A stretch of 64,000 bases of DNA from Amycolatopsis sp. 2-15 (GCF_030285625.1 NZ_CP127294.1:630001-694000), one strand, 5' to 3'; counted from the first letter of the stretch, positions 33,713 through 42,684 are shown. The notes: a model not told the origin generated them from the sequence alone. Numbers and translations are program-made.

Positions 33713-34909
33713 ATGAGCACGATGGAGGAACTCCCGGTCGCCCGGAAGTGCCCGTTCGCGCCGCCGGAGGAGTACACGGCCACGCGCGAAGAGGCACCCG
33801 TGCACCGGGTGAAGATCCCGGACGGCAAGCAAGCCTGGACGGTTTCGCGGCACGAGGACGTGCGAGCCGTGCTCAACGACCCGCGGTTCTCCGCCGACCG
33901 CCTCCACCCCGACTTCCCGACGCTCGTCCCGGGCGGCAACGTCATCCGCCGCACCGAGGCCGAGCGCACGATGCTGGCCATGGACGCGCCGCAGCACGGC
34001 CCGGAACGCAAGGCGGTGCTCGGGGAGTTCACCGTCAAGCGCGTCGCCGAGCTGAAGCCGCGGATCCAGGAGATCGTCGACGGCCTGATCGACGACATCC
34101 TCGAAGCCGACGGACCCGTCGACCTGGTGGAAAAGCTCGCGCTGCCGGTCCCCTCGCTCGTGATCTGCGAAATGCTCGGTGTCCCCTACGAAGACCACGA
34201 CTTCTTCCAGGAGAACACCAAACAGCTGATCAACCGCGCAACCAACGCGGAAGACCGGCGCGCCGCGTTCGAGCGCGTGCAGGCGTACATGGGCGAGCTC
34301 ATCGCGAAGAAGGAAGCCGACCCTGGTGACGACCTCATCAGCCGGCAGATCGCGAAGCGGCGCGAAGACGGCACATACGACCGGGCGAAGCTCGTCAGCC
34401 TCGCGTTCCTGCTGCTCGCGGCCGGGCACGAGACCACGGCGAACATGATCTCGCTCGGCACCGTCGCGTTCCTGCGGAACCCGGAGCAGCTGGCGCTGAT
34501 CAAGGCCGACCCGGCCAAGACGCTCACCGCCGTCGAGGAGCTGCTGCGCTACTTCTCCATTGTGGACAACGCCACGCGCATGGCGAAGGAGGACGTCGAG
34601 ATCGGCGGCGTCACCATCCCCGCCGGCGACGGCGTGGTGGTGATGACGTACGCGGCGAACTGGGACCCCGAGGTGTTCGAGGACTCGTCGGCGTTCGACA
34701 TCGAACGCGGGGCGCGTCACCACGTGGCGTTCGGGTTCGGGCCGCACCAGTGCCTCGGCCAGAACCTCGCGCGGACGGAGCTGCAGATCGTGTTCGACAC
34801 GCTGTTCCGCCGCATCCCCACGCTGAAGCTCGCCAAGGACGTCGACGACCTGCCGTTCAAGGACGACGCGCTCATCTACGGCCTCTACGAACTGCCCGTG
34901 ACCCGGTGA
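33713..34909 (+). CDS. Cytochrome P450 (CYP105-like), copy 2
   Basis: A 398-residue P450 from ATG 33713, ten bases after copy 1, with GAGGGAGGAAGC as ribosome-binding site. It has AGHETTANMI (I-helix), EELLRYF (ExxR) and AFGFGPHQCLGQNLAR (haem loop). The protein is highly similar to its neighbours through the helical core but varies in the B-C loop (TLVPGGNVIRRTEAERTM), where substrate-recognition residues lie. It is a tandem duplicate that probably handles a related or sequential substrate. Confidence 0.93.
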   Translation: MSTMEELPVARKCPFAPPEEYTATREEAPVHRVKIPDGKQAWTVSRHEDVRAVLNDPRFSADRLHPDFPTLVPGGNVIRRTEAERTMLAMDAPQHGPERKAVLGEFTVKRVAELKPRIQEIVDGLIDDILEADGPVDLVEKLALPVPSLVICEMLGVPYEDHDFFQENTKQLINRATNAEDRRAAFERVQAYMGELIAKKEADPGDDLISRQIAKRREDGTYDRAKLVSLAFLLLAAGHETTANMISLGTVAFLRNPEQLALIKADPAKTLTAVEELLRYFSIVDNATRMAKEDVEIGGVTIPAGDGVVVMTYAANWDPEVFEDSSAFDIERGARHHVAFGFGPHQCLGQNLARTELQIVFDTLFRRIPTLKLAKDVDDLPFKDDALIYGLYELPVTR

Positions 34910-34919
34910 AGGAGGAGCG

Positions 34920-36125
34920 ATGACCACGGCCGAGGAACTCGAACTGCCGGTGGCGCGAAAGTGCCCGTTCGCACCGCCCGAGGAGTACACGCAGATCCGC
35001 GAGGAACAGCCGATCACGCGCGTGAAGATCCCCGACGGCAAGGAAGCGTGGGTGGTCTCGCGGCACCAGGACGTGCGGACGGTGCTCAACGACCGCCGTT
35101 TCTCCTCGGACCGTTTCAACCCGAACTTCCCGATCCTGGTCAAGGGCGGCAACGTCTTCCGCCAGACCAACGCCGAGCGCACGATGATCACCATGGACGC
35201 GCCGGAGCACGGGCCCGCGCGCAAGTCGGTGCTGAGCGAGTTCACGGTGAAACGCGTGAACGCGATGCGGCCGCGGATCCAGGAGATCGTGGACGGGTTG
35301 ATCGACGAGATCCTGGCCTCTGACAAGCCGGTGGACCTGGTCGAGAAACTGTCGCTGCCGGTCCCGTCGCTCGTGATCTGCGAGCTGCTGGGCGTGCCGT
35401 ACTCCGAGCACGACTTCTTCCAGGAGAACACGGCGAAGATCCTGAAGCGCACGGTCAGCTTCGAGGAGCGGCGCGCGGCGTTCGAGCGCGTGCGTGGTTA
35501 CCTCGACCAGCTGATCACCACGAAGGAAGCCGACCCGGGCGACGACCTGCTGGGCCGCCAGATCGTGAAGCTGCGCGAGGAAGGCAACTACGAGCACGGC
35601 GCGGTGCTGGGCTTGTCGTTCCTGCTGCTCGTCGCGGGCCACGAGACCACGGCGAACATGATCTCGCTCGGCACCGTCGGCCTGCTGCAGAACCCCTCGC
35701 AGCTGGAGACGATCAAGGCCGACCCGGGCAAGACGCTCGACGCGGTGGAGGAGCTGCTGCGCTACTTCACGATCGTCGACACGGCCACCGCGCGTGTCGC
35801 CGTGGAGGACGTTGAGCTCGACGGCGTCACCATCCGGTCGGGTGAAGGTGTGCTCGCGCTCGGGTACACCGCCAACTGGGATCCGGCGGTGTTCGACGAG
35901 CCTTCGAAGCTGGACATCACTCGCGGGGCGCGTCACCACGTCGCGTTCGGGTTCGGGCCGCACCAATGCCTGGGCCAGAACCTCGCGCGCGCCGAGCTGC
36001 AGATCGTGTTCGACACGCTGTTCCGTCGCATTCCTTCGCTGCGACTGGCCGTCGACGTGGACGACCTGCCGTTCAAAGAGGACGCGTCGATCTACGGGCT
36101 CTACCGGCTGCCGGTGACCTGGTAA
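34920..36125 (+). CDS. Cytochrome P450 (CYP105-like), copy 3
   Basis: A 401-residue P450 from ATG 34920, with AAGGAGGAGCG just upstream and ten bases from copy 2. Diagnostic segments are AGHETTANMI, EELLRYFTIVDTATARVA and AFGFGPHQCLGQNLAR. Of the intact copies it is closest to copy 2, sharing the B-C loop pattern KGGNVFRQTNAERTM. It is followed directly by a decayed fourth copy and a 3Fe-4S ferredoxin. The whole set looks TetR-controlled. Confidence 0.93.
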   Translation: MTTAEELELPVARKCPFAPPEEYTQIREEQPITRVKIPDGKEAWVVSRHQDVRTVLNDRRFSSDRFNPNFPILVKGGNVFRQTNAERTMITMDAPEHGPARKSVLSEFTVKRVNAMRPRIQEIVDGLIDEILASDKPVDLVEKLSLPVPSLVICELLGVPYSEHDFFQENTAKILKRTVSFEERRAAFERVRGYLDQLITTKEADPGDDLLGRQIVKLREEGNYEHGAVLGLSFLLLVAGHETTANMISLGTVGLLQNPSQLETIKADPGKTLDAVEELLRYFTIVDTATARVAVEDVELDGVTIRSGEGVLALGYTANWDPAVFDEPSKLDITRGARHHVAFGFGPHQCLGQNLARAELQIVFDTLFRRIPSLRLAVDVDDLPFKEDASIYGLYRLPVTW

Positions 36126-36136
36126 AGATCATCAGT

Positions 36137-36858
36137 ATGGGCACTCCTGAACTCCCGGTCGCGCGGACCTGCCCGCATCAGCAACCGGGGTTTCCTCGCC
36201 ATTCGCGCGCAACCGGCGAAGAACCCATCCGCACCATGCTCGGGATGGACGGCCAGGAGCATCGAGCGGCTCGCGGCGCCGTGCTCGGCGCGTTCACACT
36301 GCGGCGCGCGAACGCGCTCCGCCCGCGGATCCAGGAGATCGTCGACGGCGCGATCGACGATCTCCTCGCGGCCGGTGGCCCGGCGGACCTGGTGACGTCG
36401 CCGGCACTGCCGGTGCCGTCTCTGCTGTTGTGCGAACAACTCGGTGTGCCCTACGTCGATCACGCCTTCTTCCAGGAGAACTCCGCGAAGCTGTTCGACC
36501 GCGATGCTCCGCCGGAGGAAACCGCCACCACCTACGAGCGGCTGTTCCGCTACTTCGACGAACTGGTCACCGCCAAGGAAGCCGCGCCGGGCGACGACCT
36601 GCTCGGCCGCCAGATAACCGAGAGCCGCGCGGCCGGCACGTACGACCACGCTTACCTGGTCGGGCTCGCGTTCCTGTTGCTGGCGGCCGGGCACGAGTCG
36701 ACGGCGAACATGATCTCGATCGGCGTCCTCCCACTACCGGAACACCCCGAGTTGATGACAGCCGAGACCCCGACCGCGGTCGAGGAGCTTCGCCTTCGGG
36801 TTCGGGCCGCACCAGTGCCTGTGTGTACGGGCTGCACAGCCTTCCCATCAGCTGGTAA
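36137..36858 (+). pseudogene. Decayed fourth P450 copy with two or more deletions
   Basis: From ATG 36137 the product begins like its neighbours (MGTPELPVARTCPHQQPG) but lacks about 60 residues of the B-C region. It then continues normally through QEIVDGAIDDLLAAGG and AGHESTANMIS. After ExxR remnants (TAVEELR) there is a large deletion, and the haem loop appears in another frame as FAFGFGPHQCL. The terminal YGLHSLPISW and stop at 36858 lie in a third frame. The axial Cys region is out of frame, so no functional P450 can be made. The original frame stays open into the ferredoxin gene. Confidence 0.88.
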
Positions 36859-36898
36859 ACATCACAACGCTCCCACCACGAGCAAGGAAGAGGGAACC

Positions 36899-37093
36899 AT
36901 GAAGATCATCGCGGACACCGGCAAGTGCGTCGGCGCCGGCCAGTGCGTGCTCACCGAGCCCGCCCTGTTCGACCAGAGCGAGGACGACGGCACGGTGATC
37001 GTGCTCAACGAGACGCCCGAGGGCGAGCTCGTGGACAAGGCCCGCGAGGCCGTGAACGTCTGCCCGAGCCAGGCGCTTTCGTTGCAGGAGTGA
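36899..37093 (+). CDS. Ferredoxin, single 3Fe-4S type
   Basis: A 64-residue protein from ATG 36899, preceded by AAGGAAGAGGGAACC. The cluster ligands are CVGAGQC (Cx5C) near residue 9 and the third Cys in NVCPSQAL, with no fourth Cys in the first motif, as in the FdxA/Fd-1 ferredoxins that pair with CYP105 enzymes. It should carry electrons from a ferredoxin reductase encoded elsewhere to the three P450s. The stop is one base from the convergent methyltransferase stop. Confidence 0.93.
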   Translation: MKIIADTGKCVGAGQCVLTEPALFDQSEDDGTVIVLNETPEGELVDKAREAVNVCPSQALSLQE

Positions 37094-37094
37094 G

Positions 37095-37895
37095 CTACTT
37101 CGCCGCGGTGAAGAGCACCGTGGTGTAGTCGCAGGTGAACTGACCGCCGCGGGCGTCGATAGCGGCGCCCACGGCGGTCAGCACTTCGTCCTGCTGTGGC
37201 TGGGGGACGCGGGTGAGGCCGCCCTGGGTGGGGAGCAGGTCGAGGTACTCGTCGCGGGTGTAGTCGTGTTGCCAGGTGTAGAAGTGTCTTTGCGGGCTGT
37301 GGAGGCCCGTATTGCGTAGGGCCTCTTCGGTTTTGTCGATGATCGGTTTGTAGGCGTCGCTTCTCGGGGTTCTGTCGACCTTGATGGGGAAGTTCGGGGC
37401 CACCTTGCGGAACGCTTCGCCGAAGGCTTCGGCGATGTCGTCCGGCGGCAGGAAAAGGTGCCAGAACACGGCGAAGATGCCCTGTGGTTTGAGGACTTCG
37501 GCGGCTTTCTCGGCGCCTCGCTGAGGATCCACCCAGTGCCAGGCCTGACCGGCGGTGAGGACGTCGAAGGTGCGGTTCTTCGGATCCCACTCCTCGAAGG
37601 TGGCGACCTCTACGTCGATCCCGGTGGTCCGGGCGAATTCGGCCATCCGCTCGTCGGGCTCGACTCCGAGTACCTGGCAGCCGTTGTCCTTGAGTTGCCG
37701 CGCGACGATGCCCGTACCGGTGCCGACGTCGAGAACCTCTTTGCCACCCTTGATCACCTCGGCGATCAGCGCTTCGGGATACCCCGGCCGCGCACGGTCG
37801 TAGCGCCCGGCATCGATCCCGAACGACTCGGCCGTCTTCCTCAACTCGTGCGGCTCAGGTGCGGACTCTGCTTGGCGCTCCGGTAAAGTGGGCAT
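37095..37895 (-). CDS. Class I SAM-dependent methyltransferase
   Basis: A 266-residue protein from ATG 37895. Motif I is EVLDVGTGTGIVARQL (about residue 50), with acidic Glu in QVLGVEPDERM, post-motif DVLTAGQAWHWVDP and motif III LKPQGIFAVFWH. It is of the Methyltransf_11 / UbiE-like type; the acceptor is unknown. It is divergent from a TetR regulator at 37943, and one of two operator palindromes overlaps its own start codon, so it is tightly repressible. Confidence 0.9.
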   Translation of the reverse strand: MPTLPERQAESAPEPHELRKTAESFGIDAGRYDRARPGYPEALIAEVIKGGKEVLDVGTGTGIVARQLKDNGCQVLGVEPDERMAEFARTTGIDVEVATFEEWDPKNRTFDVLTAGQAWHWVDPQRGAEKAAEVLKPQGIFAVFWHLFLPPDDIAEAFGEAFRKVAPNFPIKVDRTPRSDAYKPIIDKTEEALRNTGLHSPQRHFYTWQHDYTRDEYLDLLPTQGGLTRVPQPQQDEVLTAVGAAIDARGGQFTCDYTTVLFTAAK

Positions 37896-37924
37896 GCGCC
37901 CACCATAGTGGGCACTCGCCCACT
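37887..37924. promoter_or_regulatory. Two tandem TetR operators in the methyltransferase/TetR divergon
   Basis: GTGGGC-ATGC-GCCCAC (37888-37903) and GTGGGC-ACTC-GCCCAC (37908-37923) are perfect 6-base-arm palindromes, each extended by an A on the left, with centres 20 bases apart. The first covers the methyltransferase start codon at 37893-37895. Two-turn spacing suggests cooperative binding of two dimers. Confidence 0.85.
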
Positions 37925-37942
37925 TAGCTACCGGAGTTCGCT

Positions 37943-38524
37943 TTGCCGACCGGCGTCCACCTCCGCGACGTACGCACCCAGCTCTTCGACGCCGCCGAAC
38001 GCGTCCTGCTCCGGGGCGGCCCGAGCGCCCTGACGAGCCGCGCCGTCACCGACGAAGCCGGCTGCGCGAAGGGCGTGCTGCACAAACACTTCACCGACTT
38101 CGACGGCTTCCTCACCGAACTCGTGCTGGACCGCATCACTGCCGTCGAGTCCCGCTCCGACGCCCTTGCCTCCGCCGCCGGCACCGGCTCGGTGGTGGAC
38201 AACGTGTGCTCCGCTCTGCACGACGTGTTCACCTCGGTCGCCGTGTCGATCGTCGCCCTCATCACCTTCCGCGACGAACTCCGCACCCGCCTCCGCACCG
38301 CCCGCCCCGGCATCGGCGTCCCCCTCGCCTCCGACGCCTCCCGCATGCTCGCCCGCTACCTCACCGCCGAACGCACCCTCGGCCGCCTCACCCCGGACGC
38401 CGACGTCGACACCCTCGCCCCCACGCTGGTGGGCGCCGGGCACCTCCACTTCGCCGACCGCTCCGCTGACGCGTCGTCCTTGCGCCCCATGGTCGCGGCT
38501 GTGCTGTCGGGCGTGTTGGCATGA
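37943..38524 (+). CDS. TetR family transcriptional regulator
   Basis: A 193-residue protein starting at TTG 37943, with CCGGAG seven bases upstream. The DNA-binding domain is QLFDAAERVLLRGGPSALTS and AVTDEAGCAKGVLHKHFTDF. The ligand domain has a helical bundle with few distinctive residues. It probably represses the divergent methyltransferase and itself through the paired GTGGGC palindromes. It converges with the ABC permease operon. Confidence 0.88.
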   Translation: MPTGVHLRDVRTQLFDAAERVLLRGGPSALTSRAVTDEAGCAKGVLHKHFTDFDGFLTELVLDRITAVESRSDALASAAGTGSVVDNVCSALHDVFTSVAVSIVALITFRDELRTRLRTARPGIGVPLASDASRMLARYLTAERTLGRLTPDADVDTLAPTLVGAGHLHFADRSADASSLRPMVAAVLSGVLA

Positions 38525-38528
38525 AAAA

Positions 38529-38562
38529 GGTGGCCACCCCCAACAAAACAAGGATGGCCACC
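38529..38562. terminator. Terminator between the TetR gene and the ABC operon
   Basis: GGTGGCCA (38529-38536) and TGGCCACC (38555-38562) form 8-base arms around an 18-base A-rich loop. Placement between convergent genes supports a shared terminator, though the stem is short. Confidence 0.55.
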
Positions 38563-38578
38563 CGAAACCAACGAGAAC

Positions 38579-39415
38579 CTACTTCACCGCCCCCATCGAC
38601 AACCCGCGCACCAGATGGTTCTGCGCGAACCATCCCACGATCATCACCGGCAACGAAGCCAGCAACGCAGCCGCAGACAACTGCGCCCAATACAACCCTT
38701 CGCTGGTGATGAACCCGACCAGGAACACCGGCACCGTCCCGGCACGGGCGGCCGTCAGGTTCACCGCGTAGAAGAACTCCGTCCACGAGAAGATCACGCA
38801 GATCAGCGCGGTCGCGGCGACGCCAGGGGCGACGACCGGCATGATGATCTTGCGCAGCAGCGTGGGGAGGTTGGCGCCGTCGATGTGGGCCGCCTCGATC
38901 ATCTCGCCGGGGACCTCGAGGAAGAACGAGCGCATCATCCAGATCGCGAGCGGCAGGTTCATCGACGTGTACAGGATGATCAGCGCCCACACCGTGTCGA
39001 GCAGGTTCGTGTTCTGGGAGATCACGTACAGCGGGATGATGGCCGCGACGATCGGCAGCATCTTGGTGGACAGGAAGAAGCTCAGAGCGTTTTTCGTCTT
39101 CTTCACCGGCGCCAGCGAAAGCGCGTACGCCGCCGGGATGCCGAGCAGCAGCACCAACAGCGTGGACACCACAGTGACGAACGCCGAGTTCGCCAGGTAC
39201 GGCAGGAAGCCGCCCTTGAGAACACCCGAGATCTGGTCGAATGTCGGGCTGAAGAAGAGCTTCGGCGGGTCCGTGTAGGCGTCGGATTCCTGCTTGAACG
39301 CCGTGAGGATCATCCACAGCAGTGGGAACACGAAGAGGATCGCGAGGATCCACGTGGCAACGGTGAGCGAGCCCGCCCCGAAGCGGCGCTTACGCCCGGA
39401 AACAGCCGTGGTCAT
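38579..39415 (-). CDS. Carbohydrate ABC transporter permease (MalG-like)
   Basis: A 278-residue membrane protein from ATG 39415, four-base overlap with the partner permease. There are about six hydrophobic segments. The EAA loop, which docks the ATPase, reads EMIEAAHIDGANLPTLLRKI. It belongs to the CUT1 family of sugar and polyol importers. The operon has no ATPase gene, so a shared MsiK-like ATPase encoded elsewhere is needed. Confidence 0.92.
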   Translation of the reverse strand: MTTAVSGRKRRFGAGSLTVATWILAILFVFPLLWMILTAFKQESDAYTDPPKLFFSPTFDQISGVLKGGFLPYLANSAFVTVVSTLLVLLLGIPAAYALSLAPVKKTKNALSFFLSTKMLPIVAAIIPLYVISQNTNLLDTVWALIILYTSMNLPLAIWMMRSFFLEVPGEMIEAAHIDGANLPTLLRKIIMPVVAPGVAATALICVIFSWTEFFYAVNLTAARAGTVPVFLVGFITSEGLYWAQLSAAALLASLPVMIVGWFAQNHLVRGLSMGAVK

Positions 39416-40350
39416 TTCGTCCCTCCGTCCACGGAGAACGCCCGGAACATCAGGCGCAGGGCGAACGTCGCCACGATCATCGTGATGATCACGACCACCA
39501 CGCCCATCGCCGACGACTGGCCGATGTCGAAGCCCTCGAACGCGCGCTGGTAGATGTAGAACGGCAGGTTGGTGCTCGCCGTGCCCGGACCGCCCTGCGT
39601 CATGAGGAAGATCGCGTCGAAGCTGTTCACGATGTAGATCGCGCCGAGCAGCGTCGCGAGCTGCAGGAACCGCGAGAGGTGCGGCAGCGTGATCGACACG
39701 AACGTGCGCCAGCGGCCGGCGCCGTCGACCGACGCGGCCTCCAGCACGTCCTTCGGCTGGCTCTGCAGGCCGGCGAGCGTCAGCAGCATCATGAACGGCG
39801 TCCACTGCCAGATGATCTGCGCCATCACCGCGGCGAGCGGAAACTGCGAAAGCCAGTCGACGTCGGTGCCGAACACGAAGTGCAGCAGGCCGTAGGTCGG
39901 GTCGAACATCGTGGTCTTCCACAGCAGCGCGCCGGCCGCCGGCAGGATGAGGAACGGCGTGATCAGCAGCGTCCGCACGAAACCGCGGCCGACGAACTTG
40001 CGGTCCAGCAGAATCGCCAGGCCGAGCCCGAGCAGAAGCGACAGGAACACGCACACCACCGTGAGCACCACGGTGTTGAGCAGCGCGCCGAGGAACGTGG
40101 AGTCGGTGAAGACGTCGGCGTAGTTCTGGAAGCCGACGAAGTGGAACGAACCCGGCCGCACCAGGTTCCACGACTGGAACGAGTAGTAGATGGTGAGCAG
40201 GAACGGAATCTGCGTCACCGCGACCACGAAGATCAACGCGGGCAGCAGCGGCAGCCGTCGCTTCCCGGCGGTGCCGGTGGCTTTCTTCTTCGTGGTCGCC
40301 GGGCGAGTGGTGGCCGGCGCCGTGCCGGCGGGGACCGAGATCGTACTCAT
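39412..40350 (-). CDS. Carbohydrate ABC transporter permease (MalF-like)
   Basis: A 312-residue membrane protein from ATG 40350, overlapping the lipoprotein stop. A Lys/Arg-rich N-terminus (TKKKATGTAGKRRLPLLPAL) precedes six membrane segments, and the EAA loop reads DVLEAASVDGAGRWRTFVSI. It forms a heterodimeric channel with the 38579 permease for import of a sugar or sugar alcohol. Confidence 0.92.
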   Translation of the reverse strand: MSTISVPAGTAPATTRPATTKKKATGTAGKRRLPLLPALIFVVAVTQIPFLLTIYYSFQSWNLVRPGSFHFVGFQNYADVFTDSTFLGALLNTVVLTVVCVFLSLLLGLGLAILLDRKFVGRGFVRTLLITPFLILPAAGALLWKTTMFDPTYGLLHFVFGTDVDWLSQFPLAAVMAQIIWQWTPFMMLLTLAGLQSQPKDVLEAASVDGAGRWRTFVSITLPHLSRFLQLATLLGAIYIVNSFDAIFLMTQGGPGTASTNLPFYIYQRAFEGFDIGQSSAMGVVVVIITMIVATFALRLMFRAFSVDGGTK

Positions 40351-41687
40351 CCCTGCACCTCCTGGTACGACTTACCGACTGTTGCGGCGTACTTCTGCGA
40401 CTGCGCCAACGCATCAGCCACCGACGTCTGGCCCGCGATCGCCGCGGACAACTGCTGGCTCACACGCGTGCCGAGGTCCTGGAACTCCGGGATCCCGACG
40501 AATTGGAGTCCCGGGTACGGCACCGGGCTCACCATGGCTTTCTGCTGGTTGGCGTCGGCGATCCCGTCGAGCGTCGGCTGGGCATAGGCCTTGGCCGCGT
40601 CGCGGTATTGCGGGATCTCATACGTCGACTGGCGCGTGCCCGGCGGCACGCGGTTCCAGCCGTAGGTCTCGCCGACCTTCTTCGCATACGCCTTGTCGGT
40701 CATCCACGCCATGAACTTCCAGGCGTCGCCGGAGTCCTTGGCGACCTTCGGGATCCCGAGCGCCCACGTGTACAGCCAGCCGCTGGCCTGCGTCTTCTCG
40801 ACCGGGGCCGGCGCGTAGCCGTTCTTGCCGACGACCTTGCTGCTGGTGGGGTCTTCGGTGGTGCCGGTCATCGACGTGGCGTCGTACCACATCGCGGCCT
40901 GGCCCTGGGCGTAGCGCGTGCCGCACTCGGAGAACCCGGCGCTGGAGGCGCCGACCTCACCGTGGTCGCGCACGAGGTTCACGTAGAAGTTGGCCGCCTG
41001 CGTGAACTCCGGGCTGGTGAGCTTGGCGTTCCAGTCCTTGTCGAACCACTGCGCGCCGAAGGTGTTGGCGACGGTGGTGAACGGCGCCAGGCTCTCGCCC
41101 CAGCCCGGCTTGCCGCGCAGGCAGATGCCCGCGACGCCGGCGTTCTTGTCGTCGAGCTTCGCCGCGTAGTCCGCGATCTGCTGCCACGTCGGGTGCGCCG
41201 GCATCGTGATCCCGGCGTTGGCGAACAGATCCTTGCGGTAGACCACAAAGGACGATTCCCCGTAGAACGGCACCGCGTACATCTGGTTCTCATACGACAG
41301 CGACTGCCGGATGCTGGGGATGAAGTCGTTTTCGTCGTAGCCCGGGGTGGCCTTCATGTGCGGTTCGAGGTTCTCGAGCCAGCCGTTGGCCGCCCACTGC
41401 GGGGCCTCGTAGTTGCTGATCATCACCACGTCGAACTCGCCGCCCTGGGTGGCGGTGGACGCGGTGATCTTCGCGCGCGCCTCGTTCTCCGGCAACGAGA
41501 CGAACTTGAGGTGCACGCCCGGGTTCGCCTTCTCGAACTCACTCGAGAGCGAGATGGCGTCCTTCATCTGGGGGTTCGAGTCGATCGCGATGACGAGCGT
41601 CCGCCCACCGTTGCCGAACGACCCGGCTCCGGCGCATCCCGTGACGAACAACGCTGTTGCGGCAAGGAGGCACAGGAGTTTACGCAC
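40347..41687 (-). CDS. ABC transporter substrate-binding lipoprotein (CUT1 sugar/polyol type)
   Basis: A 446-residue protein from GTG 41687. The lipoprotein signal MRKLLCLLAATALFVTGC ends in the lipobox VTGC with the lipidated Cys at residue 18. The mature part is a group-1 sugar-binding fold (EFEKANPGVHLKFVSLPENE; VVMISNYEAPQWAANGWLEN). It captures the substrate outside the membrane for the two permeases. Neighbouring polyol-type dehydrogenase and SorC regulator suggest a sugar alcohol substrate. The gene overlaps the dehydrogenase stop. Confidence 0.9.
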   Translation of the reverse strand: MRKLLCLLAATALFVTGCAGAGSFGNGGRTLVIAIDSNPQMKDAISLSSEFEKANPGVHLKFVSLPENEARAKITASTATQGGEFDVVMISNYEAPQWAANGWLENLEPHMKATPGYDENDFIPSIRQSLSYENQMYAVPFYGESSFVVYRKDLFANAGITMPAHPTWQQIADYAAKLDDKNAGVAGICLRGKPGWGESLAPFTTVANTFGAQWFDKDWNAKLTSPEFTQAANFYVNLVRDHGEVGASSAGFSECGTRYAQGQAAMWYDATSMTGTTEDPTSSKVVGKNGYAPAPVEKTQASGWLYTWALGIPKVAKDSGDAWKFMAWMTDKAYAKKVGETYGWNRVPPGTRQSTYEIPQYRDAAKAYAQPTLDGIADANQQKAMVSPVPYPGLQFVGIPEFQDLGTRVSQQLSAAIAGQTSVADALAQSQKYAATVGKSYQEVQG

Positions 41688-42684
41688 GGCCGCCTCCGGG
41701 GAGCACCTGGATCTTGAGGCCGGAGCCGCTGCGCATCTTGGCCAGCGCGTCGGGGTACTGCTCCAGCGGAAGGGTGTCGGTGATCAGCGCTTCGGTGTCG
41801 ATGAAGCCCTTGCTGACGAGGTCGAGGGCGTTGCCGTAGCTGTTGAGCACGGCCATGGAGCCGACGATGGTGATCTCGTCGTTGTAGATGCGGAAGGGCG
41901 ACAGCGCGACGCGGGCCTCGGCGGGCGCGACGCCGAACACGAGCAGGCGGCCGCCGCGGCGCAGCGCGTCGAAAGCCGACTCGATGGCAGGGGCGGCGCC
42001 GGTGCAGTCGACGGCGGCGTCGTAGAGCTCACCGTCCAAAGCGGACACGTCCTCGGCCACGGCGGTGGCGCCGAGGCCGGTGGCGCGCGGCAGGCGGCCG
42101 GCGTTGCGGTCGACGACGGTGACTTCGGCACCCGCGCGCTGGAGCAGCTGCTGCATGATCAGGCCCATCGTCCCGGCGCCGACCACGAGGAAGCGTTCGC
42201 CCGCCTCGACGCCGATGCGGCGCACACCGTGCACGGCGCAGGAGACGGGTTCGACGAGTGCGCCCTGTTCCCACGTCATCGAGTCGGGCATCTTGTGGCA
42301 GGTGTCGGCCGGGACGGCGACGTACTCGGCGAACGCGCCGTTGACGGTGTCGCCGGTGGCGTTCCAGTTGGCGCAGAGGTTGCCGTGGCCGGAGCGGCAC
42401 GGCGTGCAGTAGCCGCAGTACAGCGACGGGTCGACGGCCACGCGGTCGCCGATCTTCCACTCGCCCGGCACGTCGGCGCCGCGCTCGACGATCTCGCCGG
42501 CGAGCTCGTGGCCGGGAACGATGGGGTACGGCGTCGGCGGGAAGTGCCCGTCGGCGATGTGCAGGTCGGTCCCGCAGATCCCGCAGGCGCCGACCTTCAC
42601 GACGACCTGGCGCTCTCCGGGCTTCGGATCGGGAACGTCGCCGACCCGGATTTCCCCGGGCCGGTCCACGATCGCGGCACGCAT
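41680..42684 (-). CDS. Zinc-dependent medium-chain dehydrogenase (polyol dehydrogenase-like)
   Basis: A 334-residue protein from ATG 42684 with GGAAGGGGATGAGGC upstream. It has the catalytic zinc ligands CGICGTDLHIADG and PGHELAGE, the structural zinc Cys set in CGYCTPCRSGHGNLC, and the NAD-binding VVGAGTMGLIMQQLL with the following acidic Asp in VTVVDRNAGR. It resembles sorbitol, xylitol and related dehydrogenases. It is the first gene of the transporter operon and probably oxidises the imported polyol to a ketose. A SorC operator lies between it and the divergent regulator. Confidence 0.92.
   Translation of the reverse strand: MRAAIVDRPGEIRVGDVPDPKPGERQVVVKVGACGICGTDLHIADGHFPPTPYPIVPGHELAGEIVERGADVPGEWKIGDRVAVDPSLYCGYCTPCRSGHGNLCANWNATGDTVNGAFAEYVAVPADTCHKMPDSMTWEQGALVEPVSCAVHGVRRIGVEAGERFLVVGAGTMGLIMQQLLQRAGAEVTVVDRNAGRLPRATGLGATAVAEDVSALDGELYDAAVDCTGAAPAIESAFDALRRGGRLLVFGVAPAEARVALSPFRIYNDEITIVGSMAVLNSYGNALDLVSKGFIDTEALITDTLPLEQYPDALAKMRSGSGLKIQVLPGGGRA

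Noticed and set aside
35966..37093. A functional P450-ferredoxin fusion gene
   Set aside because: The P450 part lacks the haem ligand in frame, so only an accidental read-through protein is possible. It is kept as a finding about decay, not annotated as a fusion enzyme.
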